Part shown: positions 1-7,069 of the stretch, piece by piece
Layout: each line of letters begins with the position of its first letter
Numbering within the stretch: the stretch's first letter is position 1
NCBI GenBank assembly: GCA_031286975.1
Contig: JAITTM010000033.1
Span: 1 to 7,252 of the forward strand
Length of the DNA stretch: 7,252 nt
From: Coriobacteriales bacterium
Lineage (GTDB): Bacteria > Actinomycetota > Coriobacteriia > Coriobacteriales > UBA8131
Direction: 5' to 3'
The notes under the pieces: generated by a model
The model's database searches: none
Told to the model about the DNA's origin: nothing
What the model saw: the letters and a program-made list of their open reading frames with translations, nothing else
Position numbers and translations under genes: made by a program

Positions 1-9
1 GCCTAACGC

Positions 10-3000
10 TTGAGAGAAAGTAGTTGTGGTACCATTTGTTGTAAGGGTTTACTAAGAAATCGGCAAGATGTGTCCAGCGAGTTCGACCAGATTAATGACG
101 CTGGATTTGGCTACGGCAATGCTGCGGTTACGCTGGGAAGTGCTAGTATATTAGCAAATATCAACCGAATTCAGGAGATTTATCAAATTCCAGAGTCCAC
201 GACCTTGTGCGCAGATGTGGGAGCCTGCCAACTTGATATTGAGATGGAGACTGGTACGGGAAAGACCTATGTCTACACTAAGGCGATGTTTGAGCTGAAC
301 AAGCACTATGGTTGGACAAAGTTCATTATTGTGGTGCCATCGGTCGCCATTCGCGAAGGTGTTTATAAATCGCTGGAATCGACCAAGGATCACTTTTACC
401 AGCAATATACAAAACTCCTCAAATTTTTCATCTACGACAGTAAGAATCTCAATCTGTTGGATGATTATTCTGAAAGCACCGATATATCTGTGATGATTAT
501 CAATATGCAGGCGTTTAATACCTCGCTCAAAGAAGGAGGTTCTGGCGATGCCCGCATTATCTTCTCCGAGCGCGACGACTTTGGCTCCAGAATGCCCATT
601 GATGTGGTTGCCGCTAACCGCCCTATTATCATCCAGGACGAGCCGCAAAAGATGGGCGGTGCCGCCACAAAGGCTGGCATTAAACGCTTCAACCCGTTAT
701 TCTCTCTTTACTTCTCCGCCACTCACAAAGAAAAGCACAATACTGTCTACGCCTTGGACTCTTTGGATGCCTATAACCAAAAACTGGTAAAGCGTATTGA
801 AGTTAAGGGGTTTCAAGTTAAGAACCTCATGGGGCAGAGCAGTTATCTGTATCTTGACGACATCAAGGTCAGCCACAATAAGGCACCTGTAGCACGTATC
901 GAATTTGAGAGACAAACTGCCTCTGGCGAGCGCAAGAAGGTAATTGCCAGCTTTAATGTTGATGATGATATCTACGTTGCTTCTGGCGAATTGGAACAAT
1001 ACAGAGACGATTTCATCATTGCACCTGATGGGATCAGGCCAGGCAGTGAGCAGACACCGGGGTCCGTGACCTTTCTTAACGGTACAGAGCTTATCAGGGG
1101 TGTTATCAGTGGAGATGCAACCGATGAAGCTCTGCGGCGTATCCAGATACGCGAGACCATAGCCTCACATTTTCAAAAGGAGGAGCAGCTCTTTCGCGAT
1201 GGCATCAAATGCCTTTCGCTGTTCTTTATCGACGAGGTAGCCAAGTACCGGCAATATGATGAGGATGGCAACGAACTGCTTGGTGAGTATGGACGAATCT
1301 TTGAGGAGGAGTATGAACAAGCTCTCGCTGACACTCCAACGCTCTTTAATGGTGATTACTTGGCACATTTGCAGAGTATACCCCTGTCGGATACTCACAA
1401 AGGCTATTTCAGCATCGACAAAAAAGGTCGAGCAGTTGACAGTGCGGTTAAGCGTGGCCAAGAGAGCTCCGATGACATTTCAGCCTATGACCTAATCCTC
1501 AAAAACAAGGAGCGACTGTTGTCCTTTGATGAGCCAACGCGCTTTATATTCTCTCACTCAGCCTTGCGTGAGGGTTGGGACAATCCTAATGTCTTTCAGA
1601 TTTGTACGCTGAAGCACTCCGACAATACTGTTGGCAAGCGCCAGGAAGTCGGGCGTGGTATGCGTCTGTGCGTCAATCAAGATGGTGACCGTATGGATAG
1701 CATGGTTTTGGGTGAGGGTGGCGTTCATAATACCAATGTGCTCACCGTCATTGCCAGCGAGAGCTATCAGGGGTTCGTTAGTGGTTTACAAAGCGAGACC
1801 CTTAACGAGCTTAGGGAGCGCCCATTGGTGATTGACAACGCATTTTTCAAGGGGCGCAAGCTGGTGTTTGAAGATGGACGAGAATTCACCTTTACAGAAC
1901 AAGAATCTACGATTATCTATTTCTATCTTGCCCAGAATGGCTACATCACACCAGAGGGCAAGGTCACTCCTCAATACAAGGCCGATGACGCAGCGGGTAT
2001 TCTGGCTCCCTTGCCTGATTCGCCAGAAGGTTTGGCAGGCAAAGCTGAGGCTGTGCACAAGTTGGTAAAGAGCATATTTGATGAAAGCTCCCTAACGGGG
2101 TTGGTGTCCAACGGCCTTGTCACAAAGATCACTGAGAATAAGCTCAACGACAACTTCAAGAAGAAGGAGTGGCAAGAGCTTTGGCGGCGTATTAACCACA
2201 AATATGCCTACACGGTGCACTTTGATGACGAAGAGCTGCGCCGCAAAGCGATAGAACACATAAACACTCAGCTCAACGTTGGCGAGTTGCGCTATACGAT
2301 GACACGCGGCATACAGGAAGCAACCGGCACACGCGAGAGCATTGAGGAGGGTGAGCATTTTGCTGATGTCAAGACGACCACTCAGACACTCACTGTTTCG
2401 TCTGGATCAACAATAACCTATGACCTTGTTGGCGAGGTTGCTCGGGGCGCTACTATAACCCGTAGGAGTGCCGCCGCAATACTTGAGGCTATTGCGCCGC
2501 AACAGTTTGCTCTCTACAAAAAGAATCCAGAGGAGTTCATCGCCGGCTGCATCAAAGCCATCATTACCGAAAAGGCGACGATGGTAGTTGATGACATTTC
2601 CTACAACGCGGTTGCCGGTGAGTACGAGTCAACCATATTTACTGAGAAAGCTCCGGCAAGTTATTCCAATGCCTATCAAGCCGAGAAGAACATCCAAGAC
2701 TGGGTATTCCCGGACGGCACTTCCTCTAAATCCATTGAGCATAAATTTGCAGAGGATTTGGATGCCGCCAATGAGGTTGTTGTCTATGCCAAGCTGCCGC
2801 GTTCGTTCCAAATACCAACTCCAGTAGGTAATTATGCCCCTGACTGGGCAATAGCCTTTGCAGAAGGCACTGTGAAGCACATCTTTTTTGTGGCCGAAAC
2901 CAAAGGGACAATGGATTCATTGGAACTTCGAGGCGCAGAAGATGTCAAGATTAAGTGTGCCCGCAAACTATTCAACGAAATGTCCACCTCTGAGGCTCGG

Positions 3001-3057
3001 TATCAGGCGGTAGCCAAATACGACGACTTATTGCAAGCTATGAATACTCTGAATTAG
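10..3057 (+). CDS. res: Type III restriction-modification system, Res (helicase-endonuclease) subunit; 5' end probably truncated or frameshifted
   Basis: Restriction subunit of a Type III R-M system: an SF2 ATP-dependent translocase/helicase fused to a nuclease that, with Mod, cuts unmodified DNA. Reading from TTG at 10 (1015 aa), the visible motifs are: motif I METGTGKT (79-86), Ia-like VVPSVAIREGV (108-118), motif II DEPQ (210-213, the form typical of Type III Res), motif III SAT (236-238), motif V REGWDNPNVFQ (520-530), motif VI QEVGRGMRL (545-553), and a C-terminal PD-(D/E)XK nuclease with D945 (PDW) and E963-T-K965 (ETKG). The core is open and the end looks natural. The first 20 residues, rich in Cys and Arg, do not resemble the usual N-terminal 'Q..A...V..F' segment, and an in-frame TAA lies at 4-6. 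No ribosome site is visible before TTG 10; GTG 70 is an alternative. The mod gene should lie upstream, outside the window. Base composition is more AT-rich than the genes to the right, suggesting transfer. Family assignment is very secure; functional integrity is uncertain. Confidence 0.93.
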   Translation: MRESSCGTICCKGLLRNRQDVSSEFDQINDAGFGYGNAAVTLGSASILANINRIQEIYQIPESTTLCADVGACQLDIEMETGTGKTYVYTKAMFELNKHYGWTKFIIVVPSVAIREGVYKSLESTKDHFYQQYTKLLKFFIYDSKNLNLLDDYSESTDISVMIINMQAFNTSLKEGGSGDARIIFSERDDFGSRMPIDVVAANRPIIIQDEPQKMGGAATKAGIKRFNPLFSLYFSATHKEKHNTVYALDSLDAYNQKLVKRIEVKGFQVKNLMGQSSYLYLDDIKVSHNKAPVARIEFERQTASGERKKVIASFNVDDDIYVASGELEQYRDDFIIAPDGIRPGSEQTPGSVTFLNGTELIRGVISGDATDEALRRIQIRETIASHFQKEEQLFRDGIKCLSLFFIDEVAKYRQYDEDGNELLGEYGRIFEEEYEQALADTPTLFNGDYLAHLQSIPLSDTHKGYFSIDKKGRAVDSAVKRGQESSDDISAYDLILKNKERLLSFDEPTRFIFSHSALREGWDNPNVFQICTLKHSDNTVGKRQEVGRGMRLCVNQDGDRMDSMVLGEGGVHNTNVLTVIASESYQGFVSGLQSETLNELRERPLVIDNAFFKGRKLVFEDGREFTFTEQESTIIYFYLAQNGYITPEGKVTPQYKADDAAGILAPLPDSPEGLAGKAEAVHKLVKSIFDESSLTGLVSNGLVTKITENKLNDNFKKKEWQELWRRINHKYAYTVHFDDEELRRKAIEHINTQLNVGELRYTMTRGIQEATGTRESIEEGEHFADVKTTTQTLTVSSGSTITYDLVGEVARGATITRRSAAAILEAIAPQQFALYKKNPEEFIAGCIKAIITEKATMVVDDISYNAVAGEYESTIFTEKAPASYSNAYQAEKNIQDWVFPDGTSSKSIEHKFAEDLDAANEVVVYAKLPRSFQIPTPVGNYAPDWAIAFAEGTVKHIFFVAETKGTMDSLELRGAEDVKIKCARKLFNEMSTSEARYQAVAKYDDLLQAMNTLN

Positions 3058-3291
3058 AAAATAGCGATTCCGTTTCGTTGGGTGGGGTGAGTGAGATATT
3101 TAATTGATATCGCCTTATAGTTTCTGGCGGACTTTCCACCAGCTTTAGTTTCCAACGAAAGGAAAAGCTCAATTCCTAGCTCAACTTGGTGCAAGTCGTG
3201 GACGGTCAGCTTGTATATGCGTGACAGGGACGATCTTGAAAGCTCGTTCTTCTCGGCAGCTTGACGGGGCACTACGGGCCGGGCGCTTTTA
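3058..3291. other. Convergent intergenic gap, no gene supported
   Basis: This 234-bp gap separates the ends of two convergent genes. The left three quarters is AT-rich like the restriction gene, and composition becomes GC-rich from about 3250. A 7-bp direct repeat AGCTCAA occurs at 3166-3172 and 3178-3184. An open minus-strand frame runs through the gap, but it has no start or ribosome site of its own inside it. I see no tRNA, no integrase site and no strong bidirectional terminator. Confidence 0.6.
3124..3151 (+). terminator. Weak candidate terminator after res
   Basis: CTGGCGG (3124-3130) can pair with CCACCAG (3136-3142) across a 5-base loop, with one internal mismatch. It is followed by the modestly T-rich CTTTAGTTT. 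It lies 67 bases past the res stop. The stem is short and imperfect, so this is only a candidate. Confidence 0.25.
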
Positions 3292-5097
3292 TCAACCGTC
3301 GCTCTTTGGGGTTCTTGCAAGGTCGATGAGTTCTTGTTTGGAGTGGATGTCGAGTTTTGAATAGATCGTGCGGATGTGCGATTTGGCGGTATTCGCGGAG
3401 ATGACCAGCTCACCTGCGATGGCTTCGACGGCTTTGCCCTGTGCCAGAAGTTGGGCGACCTCCCGCTCGCGAAGGGTCAACATATCCAGCTTGGAGTGGC
3501 TAAGCTCGGGAGCCTTGGCAGCCGCATCGCCGGTGGCCACAACCAACGATCGCAGCTCGTCGCGCGAGCTCACACCGAGCTTGCGGTACAAACTGTGCGC
3601 GTGGTATTTGATGCCCGAGGTGGACAAGCCCAGCTCCTCGCCGATGCGCGAGAGCGTGCGTCCTTCGATCATCAGGGCGAGTATTTCGGCCTCGCGCTCA
3701 AGCAGGCCGTGGGTGGCGCCCAGCGAGCCGATATTGGCAGTGGCAAAGCTGGCACCAACACGCCCGCCTTTCTCCGCACCTTGAGGCTGCCACGTGCTCT
3801 CTTTGCTCAGCGGCTCGTAACCTCTGCCGCGCACCGAGCGCGGCACAAGGAAGAATAGCGCCAGATACAGCAGCGCCAGCCCGATGATCGCCACGCTCTC
3901 CCAACTGCCCGAGACAACGCGCGCAAGCAGGTCGCTGAGCAGGGAGCCGAGGATATAACAGAGCAGCACGCAGGCCTCGCAGCCCGCAAGCAGGGGCAGA
4001 ACTGGCGCGCGCGTGACGCGTGAGGCCTCGGCAACCGTGCAGTACAGCACGATGCCCGTGAGCATGTAGCCGGTCGTTACCAAGATGCCCGCAACGCCCG
4101 CGGGCAGGCCGCTCACCAAGAAGGGAACAACGATGAACCCCAAAGTGGAGAGAGGCAGGGCGATGCGGTAGCTGTTCTCGAGCTTAAGGGGTTTGTGGGT
4201 CACCACCAGCGGAATCAGCATGATGAGCAGTACCGCCGCGCTGGCGGCCAGCATAAAGCCCTGCAGGGTTGAGGGGTTTGAGACCGCACCGCCCGTATGC
4301 ACCAAAACCAAGCCGCTGATGAAGGCAAAGACGCATACGGTCGACACGCCGCTGCGCAGTAGGGGAAAGGCCTCCCGGACGGAGGGTCGTGTGGGTGGCT
4401 GTACGGCGGTCTGCGCGGACGGCTGTGCGGAGCAATCTGCGGAGAAGGGCGTGTCGCTTGCTGGAGGGCGCCCGTCCTTCTCCCCGGAAGAAGCTGCAGC
4501 GGCGGCAGCGGCGGCAGAGGCGGCAGAGGCGGCAGAGGCGACGGGCGTGGTAGTCGCGGCCTGTGGCAGCAAGGCCATGCACAGGCAGGAGAGCAGCATC
4601 GTTGCCAAAAGGCTCATGCCATCGAAGCGAATGGAGTAGGCGAGAAAGGCGGCACCGCACACGGTCGCCACGCCATGAGCCCCGATGATGAGCAGGTAGC
4701 TGCCGCGATACGAGAGGTGGACGAGCTGCGCGCTCCAAAACGCAAGGGCAAGGCTCAAGGCGCAGCCAAAGGCAAGGGCGGCACCAATCAGGGCGGGCAG
4801 GGGGCCTGCCAGTTGCTGCGACCAGGTTAGCAGCGCAAACGTGAGCAGGGCAAGGAGCGCGATAAGCGCGGCGATGCGCAAGGGCTGCGCAAAGAAGGCG
4901 CGGTCATCGCGCCTGAATATGATGGCAAGGGAGCAAAGCGCAATCGCCTCGGCGCCCGAGACCAGCAGATGGAAGGCAACCCGCTCAGAGGGTTGGGCAG
5001 CCGTGAAGGCGATAAGGTCAAAGCTCGAATAGTAGCCGAGCACCAAGGTCAGGGTGAACAGCGAGAAGCCTGCAAAGACGAGTATGCGCTTGCCCAC
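3292..5097 (-). CDS. 12-TM membrane-bound LuxR-family transcriptional regulator with two tandem HTH domains
   Basis: Predicted one-component regulator with a polytopic membrane domain and cytoplasmic DNA-binding tail, 601 aa from GTG 5097. Hydrophobic segments fall near 4-22, 41-61, 74-91, 99-122, 133-155, 160-178, then 251-267, 278-300, 311-330, 334-358, 366-390 and 400-420. This gives two six-helix halves split by a 65-residue Ala/Ser/Pro/Gln-rich loop, an MFS-like layout. Two LuxR/GerE HTH domains follow. HTH1 is about 465-518 (LEREAEIL ... STSGIKYH ... YRKLGV). HTH2 is about 540-594 (LTLREREV ... SANTAKSH ... YSKLDI). A linker of about 20 residues joins them; one HTH is usual. GTG 5097 is chosen because GAAAGG sits 6 bases upstream; TTG 5172 (626 aa) has no ribosome site and adds a Cys-rich, non-hydrophobic stretch. 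The gene ends in tandem stops TGA TAA. It is divergent from the FAD reductase, its likely target. Ligand unknown. Confidence 0.93.
   Translation of the reverse strand: MGKRILVFAGFSLFTLTLVLGYYSSFDLIAFTAAQPSERVAFHLLVSGAEAIALCSLAIIFRRDDRAFFAQPLRIAALIALLALLTFALLTWSQQLAGPLPALIGAALAFGCALSLALAFWSAQLVHLSYRGSYLLIIGAHGVATVCGAAFLAYSIRFDGMSLLATMLLSCLCMALLPQAATTTPVASAASAASAAAAAAAASSGEKDGRPPASDTPFSADCSAQPSAQTAVQPPTRPSVREAFPLLRSGVSTVCVFAFISGLVLVHTGGAVSNPSTLQGFMLAASAAVLLIMLIPLVVTHKPLKLENSYRIALPLSTLGFIVVPFLVSGLPAGVAGILVTTGYMLTGIVLYCTVAEASRVTRAPVLPLLAGCEACVLLCYILGSLLSDLLARVVSGSWESVAIIGLALLYLALFFLVPRSVRGRGYEPLSKESTWQPQGAEKGGRVGASFATANIGSLGATHGLLEREAEILALMIEGRTLSRIGEELGLSTSGIKYHAHSLYRKLGVSSRDELRSLVVATGDAAAKAPELSHSKLDMLTLREREVAQLLAQGKAVEAIAGELVISANTAKSHIRTIYSKLDIHSKQELIDLARTPKSDG
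4501..4536 (-). repeat. 9-bp tandem repeat encoding Ser-Ala-Ala units in the regulator's central loop
   Basis: Four consecutive 9-bp units, GGCGGCAGC once then GGCGGCAGA three times. On the minus strand they encode an Ala/Ser run in the loop between predicted TM6 and TM7. The unit is a multiple of three, so copy-number slippage would change loop length without breaking the frame. Confidence 0.85.
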
Positions 5098-5103
5098 CTG
5101 CAC

Positions 5104-5109
5104 CCTTTC
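5104..5109 (-). promoter_or_regulatory. Ribosome binding site deciding the LuxR regulator start
   Basis: On the minus strand GAAAGG lies 6 bases before GTG 5097. A second GTG at 5103 is directly against it and too close to use. TTG 5172 has no comparable site. This supports the 601-residue product. Confidence 0.6.
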
Positions 5110-5222
5110 GATCCGCGGTTCTTCACGATACAGCCAATCGTTTGCAGCACAACAAGCAGTAGGAGCAAGCAACAGGCGATTGCAACGATACCACGGCTTT
5201 GGGCTGTTGCGGGTGATTTTTT

Positions 5223-5231
5223 GGACTGTCC
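5223..5231. promoter_or_regulatory. Candidate operator palindrome GGACTGTCC
   Basis: A perfect 4-1-4 palindrome in the divergent region, about 20 bases upstream of a possible -10 box (TATCAT, 5251-5256) for the FAD reductase. That position would suit an activator site. Binding by the neighbouring LuxR protein is inference only; the sequence is short and could occur by chance. Confidence 0.3.
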
Positions 5232-5250
5232 GTTATGGGTGGCGCAGGTT

Positions 5251-5259
5251 TATCATGAT
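5251..5259 (+). promoter_or_regulatory. Candidate -10 box TATCAT overlapping palindrome ATCATGAT
   Basis: TATCAT at 5251-5256 matches TATAAT at 5 of 6 positions. No good -35 hexamer lies 16-18 bases upstream, which would fit an activator-dependent promoter. It overlaps the perfect 8-bp palindrome ATCATGAT (5252-5259). Transcription would start near 5262-5264, giving a leader of about 40 bases before ATG 5305. Confidence 0.35.
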
Positions 5260-5262
5260 TTC

Positions 5263-5273
5263 TCCACAGTGGA
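5263..5273. promoter_or_regulatory. Candidate operator palindrome TCCACAGTGGA
   Basis: A perfect 5-1-5 palindrome just downstream of the candidate -10 box, at about the predicted transcription start. It is centred 41 bases (about four helical turns) from the GGACTGTCC palindrome. This position is typical of a repressor or dual-site operator. The assignment is inferred from symmetry and position. Confidence 0.35.
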
Positions 5274-5293
5274 CATGAAGGATAATCATAGAC

Positions 5294-5299
5294 AGGAGG
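5294..5299 (+). promoter_or_regulatory. Strong ribosome binding site of the FAD reductase
   Basis: AGGAGG lies 5 bases before ATG 5305. It fixes the start at 5305, directly before a twin-arginine signal peptide. The open frame continues further upstream, but only as a shadow of the divergent gene. Confidence 0.9.
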
Positions 5300-5304
5300 T
5301 TTTT

Positions 5305-7068
5305 ATGAAAGACAACAGCACAGGTGGTATCTCACGGCGCTCATTCTTGACAGGCTCGGCGCTTTTTGGGGCGACTGCGGTTGCTGGAGCCGCTGCCCTG
5401 AGCGGTTGCGCGCCCTCCAATGGCGGGGGAGCCACTGCTCCCGGTGGCAGCTCCAGCACTGGCGGAGCGGGCGAAACCGCACAGGCTACCCCCTCGTTTC
5501 TCACTCCGCCCGCTCCCATAGCGCCCACCGCGGAGATGCAGACCCTCGACTGCGATGTCTGCGTGGTGGGGCTCGGGTTGGCTGGCGTCAGCGCGTTGCG
5601 TGAGGCCACTGAGCAGGGTGCCAAGGTCATCGGTATCGAGAAAGGTACCGATCTGGGCTATCGCTCGGGTGAGTTTGGCGCCTTTGGCTCCGAGCTTATC
5701 CACAAGAAACTGGGTATCCCGCAGCCTGCGACCCAGGAGGCGGTCAATGAGCTGATGAAGGTCATGGGCAATCGCCCCAACGCCCTGCTGCTCAATCACT
5801 GGATCGCCAACTCCGGCGCGGACATCGACTGGTATATCAGCACCGTCGACTTCGAGCTTCTGCCCAACGACCACAGCAATCCCGTGGGCGACAAAGAGAT
5901 GATCGTGCTGCCGGAGCGGTTTCCCATCAACCCAAACTACGATTGGCGTACTGAGAATTATCCTTGCTTCCCCGGCATGGTGCACCTGCTGCCCGACCAC
6001 GGCCCCGCTCTGCGCGCGGGTTTTGCCCAAGCTCAGGCGGCGGGAGCCCAGGCGTTCTTTAACACCAAGGGTGAGCAGCTCATCAAAGAGGGCGACCGCG
6101 TGGTGGGCATCTACGCAACCGGTGAGGACGGCGGGCTTCTCCGCATCAATGCCAGCAAGGGTGTGATCCTAACCTGCGGCGATATGTCGAGTGACCGCGA
6201 GATGCTGGAGTATTACTGCCCGCAGGCGCTGAGCTACGGCCCGTATTTCTCCACGATGGACGCGCAGGGGCAGCCCGTGAACACCGGCGACGGCCAGAAG
6301 ATGGCGCTTTGGGCAGGCGCGGTCATGGAGGAGGGCCCCTACGCCCCGATGACGCACAGCTTGGGCACCAACTCCATCGGCATCGATCCGTTTTTGATGG
6401 TCAACGTCAATGGTGTGCGCTTTGCCAATGAGGACGTGGGCGCGCAGGAGCTACAAAACCAGATCAAGCGTCAGCCCGGCGGCAACACCTGGCAGATCTT
6501 CGACGCCAAATGGCCCGAGCAGCTCGAGTTCATGCCGCAGTGCTTTGGTGGCGTGTCGCATTTCGTGCCCGCCGAGCAGGAGGCCGAATACGACCACATC
6601 ATCAACCACTTTGCCGGCGGCTATGCCTCCAAAAGCTACTTCCAGGGCGAGATCGAGGCAGGCTCGATCATCGAAGCGGCAAGCATAGAAGAACTTGCGG
6701 AGAAAACCGGGATTCCCGCCGCTGCCCTGCAAACCACCATCGCGCGCTATAACGAGCTGGCGGCCGCAGGCGTTGACGAGGATTTTTGCAAGGTGAGCTC
6801 GCGTCTGTTTGCCGTGGATACCGCCCCCTTCTATGCTGTGAATTTTGGTGATTCGGGCATGCTCGTGGTTATCGGTGGCATCGATGTGGACGAGAAGCTG
6901 CGCGCCCTTGACCCTGACAAGGTCGTTATCCCTGGCCTGTATGTTGCGGGCAACACCCAGGGCGGGCGTTTTCTTGTGGATTACCCCGTTACCGTTGCGG
7001 GTGCGAGTCACTCGATGGCGCTGGCGTTTGGTCGCCTGGCTGGCCGTATGGCAGCCGAGCAGGCATAG
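5305..7068 (+). CDS. Tat-exported, probably lipid-anchored FAD-dependent reductase (flavocytochrome c / fumarate reductase flavoprotein superfamily)
   Basis: Extracytoplasmic FAD oxidoreductase, 587 aa. The signal peptide has SRRSFL (10-15, S-R-R-x-F-L), a hydrophobic core to about 33 and a lipobox LSGC with Cys35, so a Tat lipoprotein is predicted. A Gly/Ser/Ala/Thr linker (36-66) would tether the enzyme. The FAD_binding_2 fold starts with GLGLAG (89-94, GxGxxG) and acidic E112 closing the Rossmann beta-2. FLMVNVNGVRFANED (363-377) is the family's 'VN..G.RF.NE' block. GLYVAGN (544-550) with GAS...AFGRLAG (566-580) is the C-terminal FAD-binding segment. Two catalytic blocks differ from fumarate reductases: the region after NED (DVGAQE) lacks the catalytic Arg, and GGRFLVDYPVTVAG (553-566) replaces the usual His/Asn-Arg-Leu-Gly-Gly stretch. 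There is no CxxCH haem motif, so electrons must come from another protein. The substrate is unknown; a small organic acceptor is likely. It is divergent from the LuxR regulator. Confidence 0.93.
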   Translation: MKDNSTGGISRRSFLTGSALFGATAVAGAAALSGCAPSNGGGATAPGGSSSTGGAGETAQATPSFLTPPAPIAPTAEMQTLDCDVCVVGLGLAGVSALREATEQGAKVIGIEKGTDLGYRSGEFGAFGSELIHKKLGIPQPATQEAVNELMKVMGNRPNALLLNHWIANSGADIDWYISTVDFELLPNDHSNPVGDKEMIVLPERFPINPNYDWRTENYPCFPGMVHLLPDHGPALRAGFAQAQAAGAQAFFNTKGEQLIKEGDRVVGIYATGEDGGLLRINASKGVILTCGDMSSDREMLEYYCPQALSYGPYFSTMDAQGQPVNTGDGQKMALWAGAVMEEGPYAPMTHSLGTNSIGIDPFLMVNVNGVRFANEDVGAQELQNQIKRQPGGNTWQIFDAKWPEQLEFMPQCFGGVSHFVPAEQEAEYDHIINHFAGGYASKSYFQGEIEAGSIIEAASIEELAEKTGIPAAALQTTIARYNELAAAGVDEDFCKVSSRLFAVDTAPFYAVNFGDSGMLVVIGGIDVDEKLRALDPDKVVIPGLYVAGNTQGGRFLVDYPVTVAGASHSMALAFGRLAGRMAAEQA

Positions 7069-7069
7069 G

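Noticed and set aside
3054..3413. Minus-strand 119-residue open frame spanning the gap after res
   Set aside because: Its first third lies inside the regulator gene in another frame, it has no ribosome site, and it overlaps the res stop. The part inside the gap reads somewhat protein-like (RIYKLTVHDLHQ), so a decayed remnant is possible, but I recognise no family.
4184..4738. 184-residue minus-strand frame within the LuxR regulator gene
   Set aside because: It is very rich in Arg and Ala, as expected of an out-of-frame reading of GC-rich DNA, and it lies inside a clear membrane-protein gene.
5281..5286. GATAAT as the reductase -10 box
   Set aside because: It matches well, but the start site would fall on the ribosome binding site and no -35 is present. 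TATCAT at 5251 is better placed.
4969..5304. Upstream extension of the FAD reductase frame by 112 residues
   Set aside because: It overlaps the divergent regulator and would bury the Tat signal inside the protein. ATG 5305 has a strong ribosome site.
5551..5562. C-D-V-C (residues 83-86) as a haem or metal site in the reductase
   Set aside because: It lacks the following His of CxxCH and lies on the first Rossmann strand just before GxGxxG, so it is part of the FAD fold.
5341..6030. 229-residue minus-strand open frame opposite the reductase N-terminus
   Set aside because: Same antisense effect; it has no recognisable domains and no plausible start signal.
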